Part shown: in pieces, positions 37,178-47,477 of the stretch
How positions within the stretch are numbered: the first letter of the stretch is position 1
Layout: the number at the start of each line of letters is the position of its first letter
From: Erysipelotrichales bacterium
GTDB lineage: Bacteria > Bacillota_I > Bacilli_A > Acholeplasmatales > WRBM01
Length of the DNA: 64,000 bases
Assembly: GCA_009784525.1 (NCBI GenBank)
Contig: WRBM01000007.1
Location: 1-64,000, forward strand
Reading direction: 5' to 3'
The notes under the pieces: generated by a model
The model's database searches: none
Told to the model about the DNA's origin: nothing
Seen by the model: the letters and a program-made list of their open reading frames with translations, nothing else
Translations under genes and position numbers: made by a program

Positions 37178-38323
37178 ATGGATAAAATAAAAAAATTAAG
37201 ATATGCCGTAAAAATATTTGCGGTTATACTTGTGATGTCAAGTATGTTTATTTTAGCAAGTTGCGATTTGCTAGATAATAGCCAAAATACAAATGATAAT
37301 ACTACAACAAATAACACGACTAACAACAATACAACAAATAACAATACAACTAATAATACGACTAATAACAATACAGATGATGACGATGATAACGGAGATG
37401 ATGATTCCAGAAACAATGAAATGCGCGTATACTTTTTGGACGTTGGACAAGGTGATGCGGTATTTATTCGTTTTCCAGGCGGAGAAACAATGTTAATTGA
37501 TGCCGGAAGATGGAATTTGACTCATAATGCATTTCGCAGGAGAATCAGAGAGTTTTTTCCTGATCAAGAGCGTATGCAATTCGATTGGTTTATCACAACG
37601 CATAGTCACGCTGATCACATAGGAAGCGCTGATTTTATTGTCAATAATAGCTATATTCGCAATATTGTTCGCCCAATTACATTTACTCAGGCAGAAGTTA
37701 GTTCTGGAGCATATCGTGATTTTGGTATAAGCCCGGGTAGTGCAAGAATGCAACAAACAGCTACTTTCCAAAGATTTGTTACTGCGATGGAAACTTCGAG
37801 ATGGATTGATGGAAGTGATACTAATATATATATCCCGATGGCGGGTAAGTATTTTTATGTAGGCTCTTTAGGAAGTAGAGCACGTGTTACCTTTTATAGC
37901 CCTACTACATATAATTATAATCCAAACACAAACACCTTTAACGTTAATCATTACAGTACAATTTTCTGTATTTATTTTGCTGGACAAAGAATCATGTTTA
38001 CGGGAGATGCATATTATATTAATGAACAAAATGTCTTGGACTCTTTACCAAGGAATGTAAATGTTTTAGACGTTGGTCATCATGGCTCGAGTACGAGTAG
38101 CGGTCAAACATTTTTAGATCATATACGCCCTACCTACGCAATAATACAAGTTGGGACAACTAGCACTGGAAATGGTTATGGGCATCCTCATCAAGTTGTA
38201 CTTAACCGGTTTTTGGCAATGGATACAATTATTAAACGTACTGATCAACTAGGAGATATTTTGATTCAGATTTGTTTAGAAACATCAAGAAAGCGAGTAG
38301 GAGCACTAGTTCCTGCCTATTAA
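37178..38323 (+). CDS. Lipoprotein-anchored MBL-fold hydrolase, ComEC/Rec2 C-terminal-like
   Basis: Lipobox ILASCD; Asn/Thr/Asp-rich linker; VYFLDVGQGDAVFIRFPGGETMLIDAG, TTHSHADHIG, LDVGHHGSSTSSGQTFLDHIRPTYAIIQVG. Confidence 0.92.
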   Translation: MDKIKKLRYAVKIFAVILVMSSMFILASCDLLDNSQNTNDNTTTNNTTNNNTTNNNTTNNTTNNNTDDDDDNGDDDSRNNEMRVYFLDVGQGDAVFIRFPGGETMLIDAGRWNLTHNAFRRRIREFFPDQERMQFDWFITTHSHADHIGSADFIVNNSYIRNIVRPITFTQAEVSSGAYRDFGISPGSARMQQTATFQRFVTAMETSRWIDGSDTNIYIPMAGKYFYVGSLGSRARVTFYSPTTYNYNPNTNTFNVNHYSTIFCIYFAGQRIMFTGDAYYINEQNVLDSLPRNVNVLDVGHHGSSTSSGQTFLDHIRPTYAIIQVGTTSTGNGYGHPHQVVLNRFLAMDTIIKRTDQLGDILIQICLETSRKRVGALVPAY

Positions 38324-38328
38324 TTGAA

Positions 38329-38361
38329 AAAGTTGCGGCTCAAAGAGGGTTGCGACTTTTT
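38329..38361 (+). terminator. Rho-independent terminator
   Basis: aaaagttgcggctcaaagagggttgcgactttttt. Confidence 0.65.
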
Positions 38362-38377
38362 TCTTTATAAATACATA

Positions 38378-38409
38378 AAGCCCTCAACAATAAAAATGTT
38401 GAGGGTTAT
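38378..38409 (-). terminator. Terminator of the collagen-like gene
   Basis: aaccctcaacattttt-attgttgagggctttatg on the minus strand. Confidence 0.75.
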
Positions 38410-38427
38410 TTGTTAAATATTAAAGTA

Positions 38428-39576
38428 TTAAGAAATTGCTATACCAGCACTAGCATATCCTACAAGAAAGCTTGCTGAAGATGTGTCTAATGAATTTGTT
38501 ACAGTGAAAACAAGAAGTATTTGATCACCAGCAGAGATTGACACGCTTAAATTTGACAAATTATTTGTTAAAGACTCGCCTATAACCGCAACCGATATGG
38601 AAGGTGAAAGATTTAGTAATGTATCAGAAACAGGACTAAATACAGTTGTGCCAGTAGGCGCAATGTATATTTGACAGCTAACTGTCATCGTACCATCAAC
38701 TATTGTTGGCCCAAGCCCTTCTGGGCCTATTGATTCAGCTAATGTCACTACATATGAAGCATAAATGTCAGTTATCGTTCCTGCGCGAGGAGAAACAAAG
38801 GCAAAATTAGTAGATTCTGGAAGTGCATTGCTAAAGTCAGCTAGAGTTGTGATAGGAAATAAGGTGCTTTCAGCGGAATTTCCGAAGCCTAAAAGAATCG
38901 CATTCTTTGACATACCACCATCTACAGTCCACAACAAAGTTTCTATAGTACCAGAGGCATAAGGGATTATTGTTCCTCCTGAGCTTGTCTCTGCAGATCC
39001 TGTTGGACCAGCTGGTCCTTGAGCGGCTACACCAGTGTCAGTTTCCCCAACCCACCAGTTTCCGTTTGTGCCGATATAAGGAGTCAAACCATTTGCGCCA
39101 GCTGGTCCCTGAGGTCCGGTATCACCTTGAGGCCCTTGCTCACCAGTATCGCCTTTGGGACCTTGAGCTGATATTTCACTATCAGTATCTCCGATCCACC
39201 AATTTCCGTTTGTGCCAATATTTGGAGTTAAACCATCTGTACCAGCGGGTCCTTGTGGACCTATATCTCCTTGCGGTCCAGGAGGTCCGCCTGGAGTTCC
39301 TGGTTCCCCTTGAGGCCCTTGCTCTCCTTGAATACCTTGCGGTCCCCTTGAGCCTCTTGTGCCAGCAGGTCCTTGTGCTCCGGTTTCGCCAATTAATCCT
39401 GGTTCCCCTTTTGGTCCAACCGGACCTCTTTCGCCAGTTTCCCCTTTTGGACCTGCAGGCCCTGTTGGACCAGCTGGTCCTTGCGGTCCTACTGATCCTC
39501 TTTGCGCTTTTTCACATTGCGGACAACAGCAAGAGCGTTGGTTACAATTCCATAAACAATCATAATTTAGTTTCAT
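38428..39576 (-). CDS. Collagen-like (GXY)n protein with BclB-type exosporium C-terminal domain
   Basis: [31 protein letters not shown]..., [12 protein letters not shown] modules, C-terminus [32 protein letters not shown]... Confidence 0.88.
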   Translation of the reverse strand: MKLNYDCLWNCNQRSCCCPQCEKAQRGSVGPQGPAGPTGPAGPKGETGERGPVGPKGEPGLIGETGAQGPAGTRGSRGPQGIQGEQGPQGEPGTPGGPPGPQGDIGPQGPAGTDGLTPNIGTNGNWWIGDTDSEISAQGPKGDTGEQGPQGDTGPQGPAGANGLTPYIGTNGNWWVGETDTGVAAQGPAGPTGSAETSSGGTIIPYASGTIETLLWTVDGGMSKNAILLGFGNSAESTLFPITTLADFSNALPESTNFAFVSPRAGTITDIYASYVVTLAESIGPEGLGPTIVDGTMTVSCQIYIAPTGTTVFSPVSDTLLNLSPSISVAVIGESLTNNLSNLSVSISAGDQILLVFTVTNSLDTSSASFLVGYASAGIAIS

Positions 39577-39745
39577 TTAAGATCCCTTTCATAAAGAATT
39601 TTTTAAATGCCTTTTTAAGTCATCTGAATTAAGATATGCAAGTCGTTTTGCTTATGTTATTGATTTTTTGGAAAAAACAGCTAATTTTCTATTTTCTTCA
39701 AATGAGAAGTTATGATATGTGGTATAATATTTTCTGAGGATTATT

Positions 39746-40960
39746 ATGGAAAATATAAAAACGCAAAGTCAGGTTAAAGCCTTTAACCGTCATATGACAG
39801 CGCGATTAAGAGTTTTTTACTTCGTTAAGTATGTGACAGCTTGTTTTTTTGGTTCATTATTCGCCATATACTTAGCAGAATACCAGGGATTAGATAATAT
39901 TCAAATTGGATTTATGATGTCAATTGTTTCCTTAACGGCAATTGGCGCACGTCCGACCTGGGCAATTATAGCAGACAAAACAAACAAGCCCTTGCTTCTA
40001 GTCAGGATAGCTTATTTTGTGGTTTTAGGGCTTGGAATATTTTTTTTATTTAGAATAGAGTTTTATTTATTGTTGATAATCTATATCATTTTTGATCTCT
40101 TTTATGGCGTTATTATGCCATTAACGGATTCAGTAACGATAAAATATATAAACAATCATCCGGAAGAAGTTTCCGATTTTGGAAAAATAAATTTTTTAGG
40201 CGTTATAGCCTGGCTTTCAACTTCGCTTTTTTTAGGCTTTATGGCAGACAGATTTGGCATAATTGTTAGCATCTGGTTTTTTTTGCCGATGACAGTAATT
40301 GCTTTTTTTTGTGTTGGGTTGTTGCCTAAAGAAGCATCGCCGAAAAATACAAACTATCGAAGAGATATGAAATTTCTCTTTCGAAATCGACGATATGTTT
40401 TATTTCTGATATTTTACTTTTTCTTTATGTTAGCTTATGCTGGCTCAATATTTTATAATTTTAACTACATGCATCAAACCTTTGATGTTTCCATGACTTA
40501 TCTGACGCTTATGGCAGTTAGTTGTAATATCATTGAAATTCCGATAATGATTTTTTCGGCAGTTATCTTTCGAAAGATAGGGTATCGAAAAATCTTTATG
40601 CTTTCTTTAACTGCACTTTTCTTATTTAATATGATCTTTGTTTTAGCTACTCATCAATATTGGTTTATTCTAGCTTTTATGCTTCGTGGTGTGACCAATG
40701 GTTTATACTTGCCGATATTCTACCAATATATCGCCAGTATAACCGAAGAAAGAATTAAAATAACAGCAGTTATGATTTTTACAAGCATTATGTCGCTAGG
40801 AATATTTGTTTCCGCGAACCTTTTTGGTTTATTTGTCGGAAACTTTGGCTTTCAGCAAGCTTATATAGTACAACTATGCTTAACGATAATTCCATTTATA
40901 TTACTTTTTATGTTTAAGATTAAAAATCCGCCGGAGGAAATAAGAGAATGCAATATATAA
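39746..40960 (+). CDS. MFS transporter
   Basis: 12-TM-like hydrophobic profile; ADKTNKPLLLVRIAYF and MADRFG loops. Confidence 0.88.
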   Translation: MENIKTQSQVKAFNRHMTARLRVFYFVKYVTACFFGSLFAIYLAEYQGLDNIQIGFMMSIVSLTAIGARPTWAIIADKTNKPLLLVRIAYFVVLGLGIFFLFRIEFYLLLIIYIIFDLFYGVIMPLTDSVTIKYINNHPEEVSDFGKINFLGVIAWLSTSLFLGFMADRFGIIVSIWFFLPMTVIAFFCVGLLPKEASPKNTNYRRDMKFLFRNRRYVLFLIFYFFFMLAYAGSIFYNFNYMHQTFDVSMTYLTLMAVSCNIIEIPIMIFSAVIFRKIGYRKIFMLSLTALFLFNMIFVLATHQYWFILAFMLRGVTNGLYLPIFYQYIASITEERIKITAVMIFTSIMSLGIFVSANLFGLFVGNFGFQQAYIVQLCLTIIPFILLFMFKIKNPPEEIRECNI

Positions 40961-41883
40961 TCGGTGTCGATATTGGTGGCACAACTATAAAGATCGGCTT
41001 TTTTAATAAGCAAGGGAATTTACAGAATAAATGGGAAATTCCTACAGATATTTCTGATAAAGGAAAAAATATCATCGGAGATATTGCTGCTTCAATTAAA
41101 GAATATTTAACCAAAAATAAAATCAACTTAAATGAATGTTTAGGTATTGGCATTGGTGTACCTGGTGCTGTTTCTAATAATTTATGTGTTGGCTGTGTTA
41201 ATCTTGGCTGGGACGCTTTAGATATCGGTATGGAATTAGGAAAATATTTTCCTGGAATTTTAATTAAAGCGGAAAATGATGCTAATTGCGCAGCTTTAGG
41301 GGAAGTTTATAATCTTAATGGTAAGTATCAGAATGCTTGCTTAATTACAATTGGTACAGGTGTAGGTGGTGGAATTATATATCAGGGTAAGATTTTAACT
41401 GGTTCAAACGGTGCATCTGGTGAGATTGGCCACTTTAAAGTTGTCTTTGAAAATGGAAGAATTTGCGGCTGCGGCAAGAGTGGTTGTTTGGAGACGGTGG
41501 CTAGTGCTAACGGTATAGTTGAAGAATTAAAGAGAATTCTTAAAGAAGGGCGACTTAAAACAAAATTTTCATTAGAACAAAAATTTAGTACAAAAGATAT
41601 TTTTGCAAGAGAAAACGCCTCTGATCCGGCAATAATAGAAGTCAAAAAAACTTTTTTCCATTATTTAGGAATAGCTGTCAGTTACTTAACTTTAGTAACT
41701 AATCCGGAAGTTGTCATTATTGGTGGCGGTGTCTCTAAAGGACTTAAAGAAGAACTTTTAAAGATAAATAGATATTTTCAAAAGTATAGTTTTGCGCCAT
41801 CTGAACAAACAGAAATCATTTTAGCTGAACTATTAAATGATGCGGGCATCTTCGGCGCAGCGCAATTAATCAGATATGCTTAA
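40948..41883 (+). CDS. ROK family glucokinase
   Basis: IGVDIGGTTIKIGFF, ENDANCAALGEVY, IGTGVGGGIIYQGKI, ICGCGKSGCLETVASANGI. Confidence 0.95.
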   Translation: MQYIIGVDIGGTTIKIGFFNKQGNLQNKWEIPTDISDKGKNIIGDIAASIKEYLTKNKINLNECLGIGIGVPGAVSNNLCVGCVNLGWDALDIGMELGKYFPGILIKAENDANCAALGEVYNLNGKYQNACLITIGTGVGGGIIYQGKILTGSNGASGEIGHFKVVFENGRICGCGKSGCLETVASANGIVEELKRILKEGRLKTKFSLEQKFSTKDIFARENASDPAIIEVKKTFFHYLGIAVSYLTLVTNPEVVIIGGGVSKGLKEELLKINRYFQKYSFAPSEQTEIILAELLNDAGIFGAAQLIRYA

Positions 41884-42538
41884 TATCATATTTGAAGACA
41901 ATCACTTAATCGTTTGTCTTAAACCTGCTGGTATTTTATCACAAAAAGATTATACTGGCCAAGATAGCATGGTTGAATTAGTTAAAGACTATTTGAGGGT
42001 TAAATATCAAAAACCAGGTAATATCTATCTTGGTTTAGTTCATCGCCTTGATCGTAATACGGAAGGTCTAATGGTTTTTGCTAAAACGTCCAAGGCAGCT
42101 GCCCGTCTGTCTAAAGATATTCAAAAACATGATTTTAATAAAAATTATTATGCACTTGTTTGTGGTAAATTAAAAGATTCTGGAATATTGGTAAATAATT
42201 TATCAAAGGATGAAGCGCAAAATAAAAGTTTTGTAAGTAATCAAGGAAAAGAGGCTGTTCTTGAATATAAAGTTATAGAGAAAGTAAAAGATATTTCTTT
42301 AGTAGATGTTAATTTAATAACTGGACGCCATCATCAAATTCGAGTGCAATTTAGTTATATAGGTTGTCCTTTGTATGGGGACGTTAAATATGGTGCAAAG
42401 TCTTTAAATAAAGATTTTTTGGCTCTTTATGCTTATGATTTGAGATTTTTTCATCCAGTAACAAAAGCAGAAATGCGCTTTTCTGTTGTGCCAAAAGGAA
42501 AAATATGGGATAATTTTTTTAAATTAACAACAAAATAG
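41876..42538 (+). CDS. RluA-family RNA pseudouridine synthase
   Basis: YLGLVHRLDRNTEGLMVFAKTSKAA, TGRHHQIRVQFSYIGCPLYGDVKYG. Confidence 0.93.
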   Translation: MLNIIFEDNHLIVCLKPAGILSQKDYTGQDSMVELVKDYLRVKYQKPGNIYLGLVHRLDRNTEGLMVFAKTSKAAARLSKDIQKHDFNKNYYALVCGKLKDSGILVNNLSKDEAQNKSFVSNQGKEAVLEYKVIEKVKDISLVDVNLITGRHHQIRVQFSYIGCPLYGDVKYGAKSLNKDFLALYAYDLRFFHPVTKAEMRFSVVPKGKIWDNFFKLTTK

Positions 42539-42561
42539 CACTCCTCTATTGACAGTGCTAA
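42535..42561. promoter_or_regulatory. CIRCE-like (HrcA) operator
   Basis: ATAGCACTC-N9-CAGTGCTAA versus consensus TTAGCACTC-N9-GAGTGCTAA; one mismatch per arm. Confidence 0.85.
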
Positions 42562-42577
42562 AAAGCTGTGATATAAT
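42549..42577 (+). promoter_or_regulatory. SigA-type promoter of htpG overlapping the CIRCE-like element
   Basis: TTGACA (42549-42554), 17-nt spacer, TATAAT (42572-42577). Confidence 0.88.
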
Positions 42578-42595
42578 AACTAAAAAAAGGAGACA

Positions 42596-44542
42596 ATGAT
42601 TAAATTGGGAAAAATGAAATTTAAAACAGAAACTAAGCGTTTGCTTGACTTAATGATTAATTCAATTTATACGAATAAAGAAATATTTCTAAGAGAATTA
42701 ATCTCTAATGCTAGTGATGCGATTGATAAGTATCACTTTTTATCTTTGACTAACAATGAATTAATACAAACAGATTATGAAATTAATATTTCAATTGATG
42801 AAAAGAACAGAACATTAACGATTAAAGATAATGGGATTGGTATGACTTATGAAGAGTTAAATGCAAATCTAGGAACAATCGCTAAAAGTGGTTCCGCTGA
42901 TTTTATGAAAGCTATGGATGATAAAGCAAATGCTGATAAAATTGATATAATTGGTCAGTTTGGTGTTGGCTTTTATTCAGCTTTTATGGTTAGTGATAGA
43001 ATTGTTGTTTTAACTAAATCGCCATTTTCAGATACAGGTTATAAATTTGTGTCTAAAGGCGAAGATTCTTATGAAGTTAATGAATATGTTAAAGCTGATC
43101 ATGGAACAGAGATAGTCCTTCATTTAAGGAAAAATCTTGGTTCGGAAGAAAACCTAGAAAACTCAGTAGACGATTTTAATGAATTTTTAGAAGAATATAC
43201 CATTAAATCACTCGTTAAGAAATATTCTGATTATGTGCGTTATCCAATTACGATGTTAATCTCTAAACAGGTTCCGGTTATCAATGAACTTGGTGAAGAG
43301 GATAAGGAAAAAACTGAAACTAAAATGGAATTAGAAACTTTAAACTCAATGATTCCAATTTGGAAAAAGCTGAAGAGTGAAGTTACAGAAGAAGATATAA
43401 ATAGTTTTTATAAATCGAAATTCTATGACTATCAAGATCCATTTTCTTATTTGCATCTTAATGTTGAAGGAAATATAACCTATAATTCTTTAGTTTTTAT
43501 TCCACAAAAGCCACCTCATGATCTTTATTCAGAAAAGTTTGAGAAAGGTCTTCAGCTTTATGTTAAAGGTGTCTTTATTATGGATAAATGTAAAGATTTA
43601 CTTCCGGATTATCTTCGTTTTGTTAAAGGTTTAGTTGATTCAGCGGATTTGTCGCTTAACATTAGCCGTGAAATTCTTCAGCAAAACCATCAACTAGAAA
43701 AAATTAGTATCAATATTGAAAAGAAGATTGTCAGTGAATTAGAAAAAATGCTTAAAAATGATCGGGAAAAATATCTTGATTTTTTTAAGAATTATGGTGT
43801 AAATCTTAAGTATGGTGTCTATGACAAATACGGTGAAAAGAAAGAAATGCTACAAGATCTTTTAGTCTATGAAACAGTTAATGGTGATTCCTACATTACC
43901 TTAAAAGAGTATGTAGAAAAAATGTTAGAAAATCAAGATGTTATTTATTATGCATCTGGTAAAACAAAAGAAGCAATCCTAGCAATGCCGCAAATGGATT
44001 TAGTTAAGAAACAAGGTTTTGATGTTTTAATTCTTAAAGATGAAATTGATGAATTTGTCTTTAATATTATTAGTTCTTACCAGGATAAAAAGTTAAAATC
44101 AGTTAATCAAGGCAATCTTGACCTTTTATCTAAAGAAGAAAAAGATAAAATTGAAGAATTAAAAAAAGAAAAGCAGTCGCTTTTGGAAAAATTAAAAGAA
44201 TTACTTAAAGATGATGTCAGCGATGTTATTTTATCTAATCGTCTTACAGATTCACCTGTTTGTTTAGTAAGTGGTGAAGGTGTAAGCTTTGAAATGGAAA
44301 AAATCTTAAGTCAAATGCCAAATGGTAAAGATAATGTAAAAGCCAGCAAAGTCTTAGAAATTAATCCGAATCATCAGTTATTTAATGTTTTTGAAAGCCT
44401 ATATGAAAATAATGATGAAGCGTTAGCGGATTATGCAACATTGCTTTATGATCAAGCTTTATTAATGGAAGGATTTGCGATTAAAGATCCGGTTTCTTTT
44501 TCCAAAAAGATGTGCGAATTAATGATTAAAAGCAATAAATAA
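42596..44542 (+). CDS. htpG: Molecular chaperone HtpG (Hsp90)
   Basis: LLDLMINSIYTNKEIFLRELISNASDAIDK, DNGIGMTYEEL, GQFGVGFYSAFMV, ISREILQQN. Confidence 0.98.
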   Translation: MIKLGKMKFKTETKRLLDLMINSIYTNKEIFLRELISNASDAIDKYHFLSLTNNELIQTDYEINISIDEKNRTLTIKDNGIGMTYEELNANLGTIAKSGSADFMKAMDDKANADKIDIIGQFGVGFYSAFMVSDRIVVLTKSPFSDTGYKFVSKGEDSYEVNEYVKADHGTEIVLHLRKNLGSEENLENSVDDFNEFLEEYTIKSLVKKYSDYVRYPITMLISKQVPVINELGEEDKEKTETKMELETLNSMIPIWKKLKSEVTEEDINSFYKSKFYDYQDPFSYLHLNVEGNITYNSLVFIPQKPPHDLYSEKFEKGLQLYVKGVFIMDKCKDLLPDYLRFVKGLVDSADLSLNISREILQQNHQLEKISINIEKKIVSELEKMLKNDREKYLDFFKNYGVNLKYGVYDKYGEKKEMLQDLLVYETVNGDSYITLKEYVEKMLENQDVIYYASGKTKEAILAMPQMDLVKKQGFDVLILKDEIDEFVFNIISSYQDKKLKSVNQGNLDLLSKEEKDKIEELKKEKQSLLEKLKELLKDDVSDVILSNRLTDSPVCLVSGEGVSFEMEKILSQMPNGKDNVKASKVLEINPNHQLFNVFESLYENNDEALADYATLLYDQALLMEGFAIKDPVSFSKKMCELMIKSNK

Positions 44543-44547
44543 ATCTT

Positions 44548-44575
44548 AAAAGGATCTCTGCGGATCCTTTTTCTT
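44548..44575 (+). terminator. Rho-independent terminator of htpG
   Basis: aaaaggatctctgcggatcctttttc. Confidence 0.85.
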
Positions 44576-44696
44576 TTTTATTCATTAGGAATTTCTTTTT
44601 ATTGTTTACTTTAGAAATATCATATCAATTAAAGGTGTCCTTTTATCTTATTATGATGTATAAAGCCCAACTGCTTAATTACGATTTAATAATACA

Positions 44697-45965
44697 TTAA
44701 TCTTTTAAACATCCAATTGGAATAACGTAAATACCATCAACTCTTTTATAAGCTGCTTTGCCTCCAGTAATGATAACTTTACATGTTGGTTTTCGCATAT
44801 TATTATCTTTAATTAAGCCTTCCAATTTAATTAAATTTTTGGCAGCCTCTTCAATTTTATTTTCGCCAAGTTTAACCTCAAACAAGCCATAATTGCCATT
44901 GTCTAAATGAATCACACAATCACATTCTAGTCCGTAACGATCGCGATAATACTTGACGTGACCGCCTTTAGATTGTGTATAAACTAGCAAATCTCTTGTG
45001 ACAAGGTTTTCAAATAATAAGCCGAATGTTTCAAAATCATATAACAACTGTTCTGGAGATAAGTCAAGAGCAGCAGTAGCCAATGAAGGATCTATAAATG
45101 ATTTTTTTTTCGAAGATCGGATAGCTGTTGCGCTTCTAAAATTTAGATTCCACGCAGGAATTTCATCAATAATAAAAAGTCTTTCTAACAAACTCAAATA
45201 ATTATTAATAGTTTTATCGGTTACACTACCGAAATTAGATTGCACATCCGCATATAAAGCGCTATTACTACCTGATGAGGAAATTAATCTAGAATAAGAT
45301 TGCATTATATGTCTTGCTAGTAATGGATTTTTAGTTTCACCTAATTCTGATATATCATTTTCGATTGTTGCTTTTAAATATTGCTTAGATACCATTAGTG
45401 CAGCTTTTTCACTAATATTTAAAGCAGAAGGCCAACCGCCACGGCATAAAGAAAAAGCCAATTGTTTGAGGGAGAGATCAGATTCATACAACCCATCTTT
45501 CCATATATCATTCATTAAATCATTTAAACTAATTTCTCCAGTAGACTCATTACTTTCAAATAAACTCATAGTTCGCATATCTAACTTAGAAATCCGTCCT
45601 GTTCCAGGATGTAAGCCTTCGGTATTCTTTATCAATGTTGAGCCTGTTATAATAAATTGTCCGCGCAATCCCCTGTTATCAATTGTTGTTCTTATTGCGT
45701 TCCAAATTTTAGGTACTATTTGCCATTCATCAATTAATTTTGGAGTTTTCCCTTCCAATAAAACTGAAGGATCTGTTTGAGCTAAGGAGATGTAGCTATC
45801 TCCTTTGGCTGTATCTTGAAAGTTAATATAGCTTTTGGCATGGTTAAACGCTGTTGTTGTTTTTCCACACCATTTGGGACCTCTGATGAATACGGCTCCC
45901 ATTGCTTCTAAATGTAAATCTAGTTCATCATCAATAATTCTTGGATAATAGTTTTTAACTTTCAT
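44697..45965 (-). CDS. AAA family ATP-binding protein with DUF4143
   Basis: GAVFIRGPKWCGKTTTAFNHAKSYI Walker A, LIDEWQ, FIITGS, GHVKYYRDRYGLECDCVIHLDNGNYGLFEVKLG. Confidence 0.93.
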   Translation of the reverse strand: MKVKNYYPRIIDDELDLHLEAMGAVFIRGPKWCGKTTTAFNHAKSYINFQDTAKGDSYISLAQTDPSVLLEGKTPKLIDEWQIVPKIWNAIRTTIDNRGLRGQFIITGSTLIKNTEGLHPGTGRISKLDMRTMSLFESNESTGEISLNDLMNDIWKDGLYESDLSLKQLAFSLCRGGWPSALNISEKAALMVSKQYLKATIENDISELGETKNPLLARHIMQSYSRLISSSGSNSALYADVQSNFGSVTDKTINNYLSLLERLFIIDEIPAWNLNFRSATAIRSSKKKSFIDPSLATAALDLSPEQLLYDFETFGLLFENLVTRDLLVYTQSKGGHVKYYRDRYGLECDCVIHLDNGNYGLFEVKLGENKIEEAAKNLIKLEGLIKDNNMRKPTCKVIITGGKAAYKRVDGIYVIPIGCLKD

Positions 45966-46157
45966 AAAAATCACCTGTAAATATAATAACACAATTAATA
46001 AGGAAAGTAAATGTTGTTTCTGCTTTTTGTGCTTTTTTACTTCCGTATTTTGTGCTTTTGTGTTTCCATATTTTGTGGTAAAAAATAAACATTAATATGA
46101 ATTGGTCATAAGAAGTAGAAGTACGCTAATATTATTTTAGCTAATAAGTATAGTCCT

Positions 46158-47366
46158 TTATAACCCCGCCGCTAATCCTGCGACAGCGGTAAATATTCTG
46201 GATATCCGATACCAAGTCGCAAAGTTTATTACACCAGTTTGCGGTAAATCAAAGACCCTTTGAAAAGTTTCAACTGCTCTACGTGTACTTTCGTTATACA
46301 TGCCATCTGCTGGCGAGATAACAGGGATTGCTGGAAAATTACCTCTAATCCGATTTAATTCAATCTGAATTTTTTGAACATATTCCCCGCAATTGCCAAC
46401 ACTTAGATTATAGCCAGGAAAAGAAGAAGGAAGACCAACTACTTCATCCGCAACATGTAAATCAAGATTATTTGTATAGAAATGTCTTAGAATTTGAATA
46501 GCGGTAAAACCTTGGGCTGCCATATCTCTTGAACCCCACTGACTTAACCAGTTAGGATTATTAGTCCGTCTTCCATCATTATATTGTGCAAGAAATGGCT
46601 GAACCATGCCATTTAACCGAATATAATAACGAAAATATTCATCTACGACATCAGAAATGCTTTTATAGATTGTACGATTATGAATATACTTTTGATCTAG
46701 TTGCGTTGTAGAAGTTATTGTGAAATTAAATCCTTGGCCTCTGTACCATTCTGTAAATATTCTGTTAAGGGTAAAAGATACAATCGCATGCACATTTGCT
46801 TTTAAGGATTCGCGCGGCCATGTACTATAAATTTCTGAACAAGCAACATTCTTGATATAATCAGTAAAAGAAACAATGTGATTAGGCGCATTGACATTAG
46901 ATGGCGCTCCATCATGGACAATTATAAATTCAGGAATAAGTACCATTGGTAACACAAAGGCCATAAAAGGCACATCTTCTTTGACTGGTTCTTCTGGAAT
47001 TTTAGGCTCATCTGGTTCCCAAAGAATGTGATCAGGAAAATCAATAATTTCTGTAACTTTTTCGTGCAGAAAAACATTTTGGAAGGCAGTTTCACCCGCA
47101 AATATTTCTAAATTTAAGATTAATCCAGTTTTTAAGCCAGCTTTTGTTATTTCTAAATCATAGGTTGAATAAGGTCTTATTTCTTCTTGAAATGTCTGTG
47201 AAAGATCTGACTCTGGAGCCTCGAGTTCGATCATTGCTGTTTTTCCGCTTTCATCGGTAGTTAATACTTTTTCAAAATTTGCTCCAGTTATTTTCACAGA
47301 AGCGTTCTCTACTGGTGTACCTAAATCGTCAAAAAAGACATTTACGATTAAAAAACCTTTTGGCAT
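46158..47366 (-). CDS. SpoIID/LytB-like protein with N-terminal Ig/CNA-like domain and C-terminal peptidoglycan-binding domain
   Basis: VACSEIYSTWPRESLKANVHAIVSFTLNRI and QWGSRDMAAQGFTAIQILRHFY; C-terminal PADGMYNESTRRAVETFQRVFDLPQTGVI. Confidence 0.8.
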   Translation of the reverse strand: MPKGFLIVNVFFDDLGTPVENASVKITGANFEKVLTTDESGKTAMIELEAPESDLSQTFQEEIRPYSTYDLEITKAGLKTGLILNLEIFAGETAFQNVFLHEKVTEIIDFPDHILWEPDEPKIPEEPVKEDVPFMAFVLPMVLIPEFIIVHDGAPSNVNAPNHIVSFTDYIKNVACSEIYSTWPRESLKANVHAIVSFTLNRIFTEWYRGQGFNFTITSTTQLDQKYIHNRTIYKSISDVVDEYFRYYIRLNGMVQPFLAQYNDGRRTNNPNWLSQWGSRDMAAQGFTAIQILRHFYTNNLDLHVADEVVGLPSSFPGYNLSVGNCGEYVQKIQIELNRIRGNFPAIPVISPADGMYNESTRRAVETFQRVFDLPQTGVINFATWYRISRIFTAVAGLAAGL

Positions 47367-47477
47367 ATTTTTACTCTCCTCACAAATTAGTATATTCAAT
47401 CCAATTTAATGTGTAACTTTTTTCTTAGGCGAAAATATAATATAATAGACAATCAAAAAGTGAAAAGAGGGATTTTG

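Noticed and set aside
37006-37416. Minus-strand 136-aa ORF with Leu/Val/Ser repeats
   Set aside because: Antisense translation of the Asn/Thr linker and of the promoter region of the MBL gene; low complexity.
37293-37496. ORF of 67 aa on + strand
   Set aside because: Alternative frame of the Asn/Thr repeat in the MBL lipoprotein; no RBS and low-complexity translation.
38960-39510. Dense GC-rich short repeats resembling a CRISPR or minisatellite
   Set aside because: Fully explained by Gly-X-Y collagen codons on the minus strand; no constant spacer/repeat structure. The + strand ORFs 38970-39632 and 39359-39565 are antisense artefacts.
44577-44696. Fourth copy of the element left end (ttcattaggaatttc)
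   Set aside because: Only ~15 bp match before similarity is lost; may be a target-site relic or chance, too short to support.
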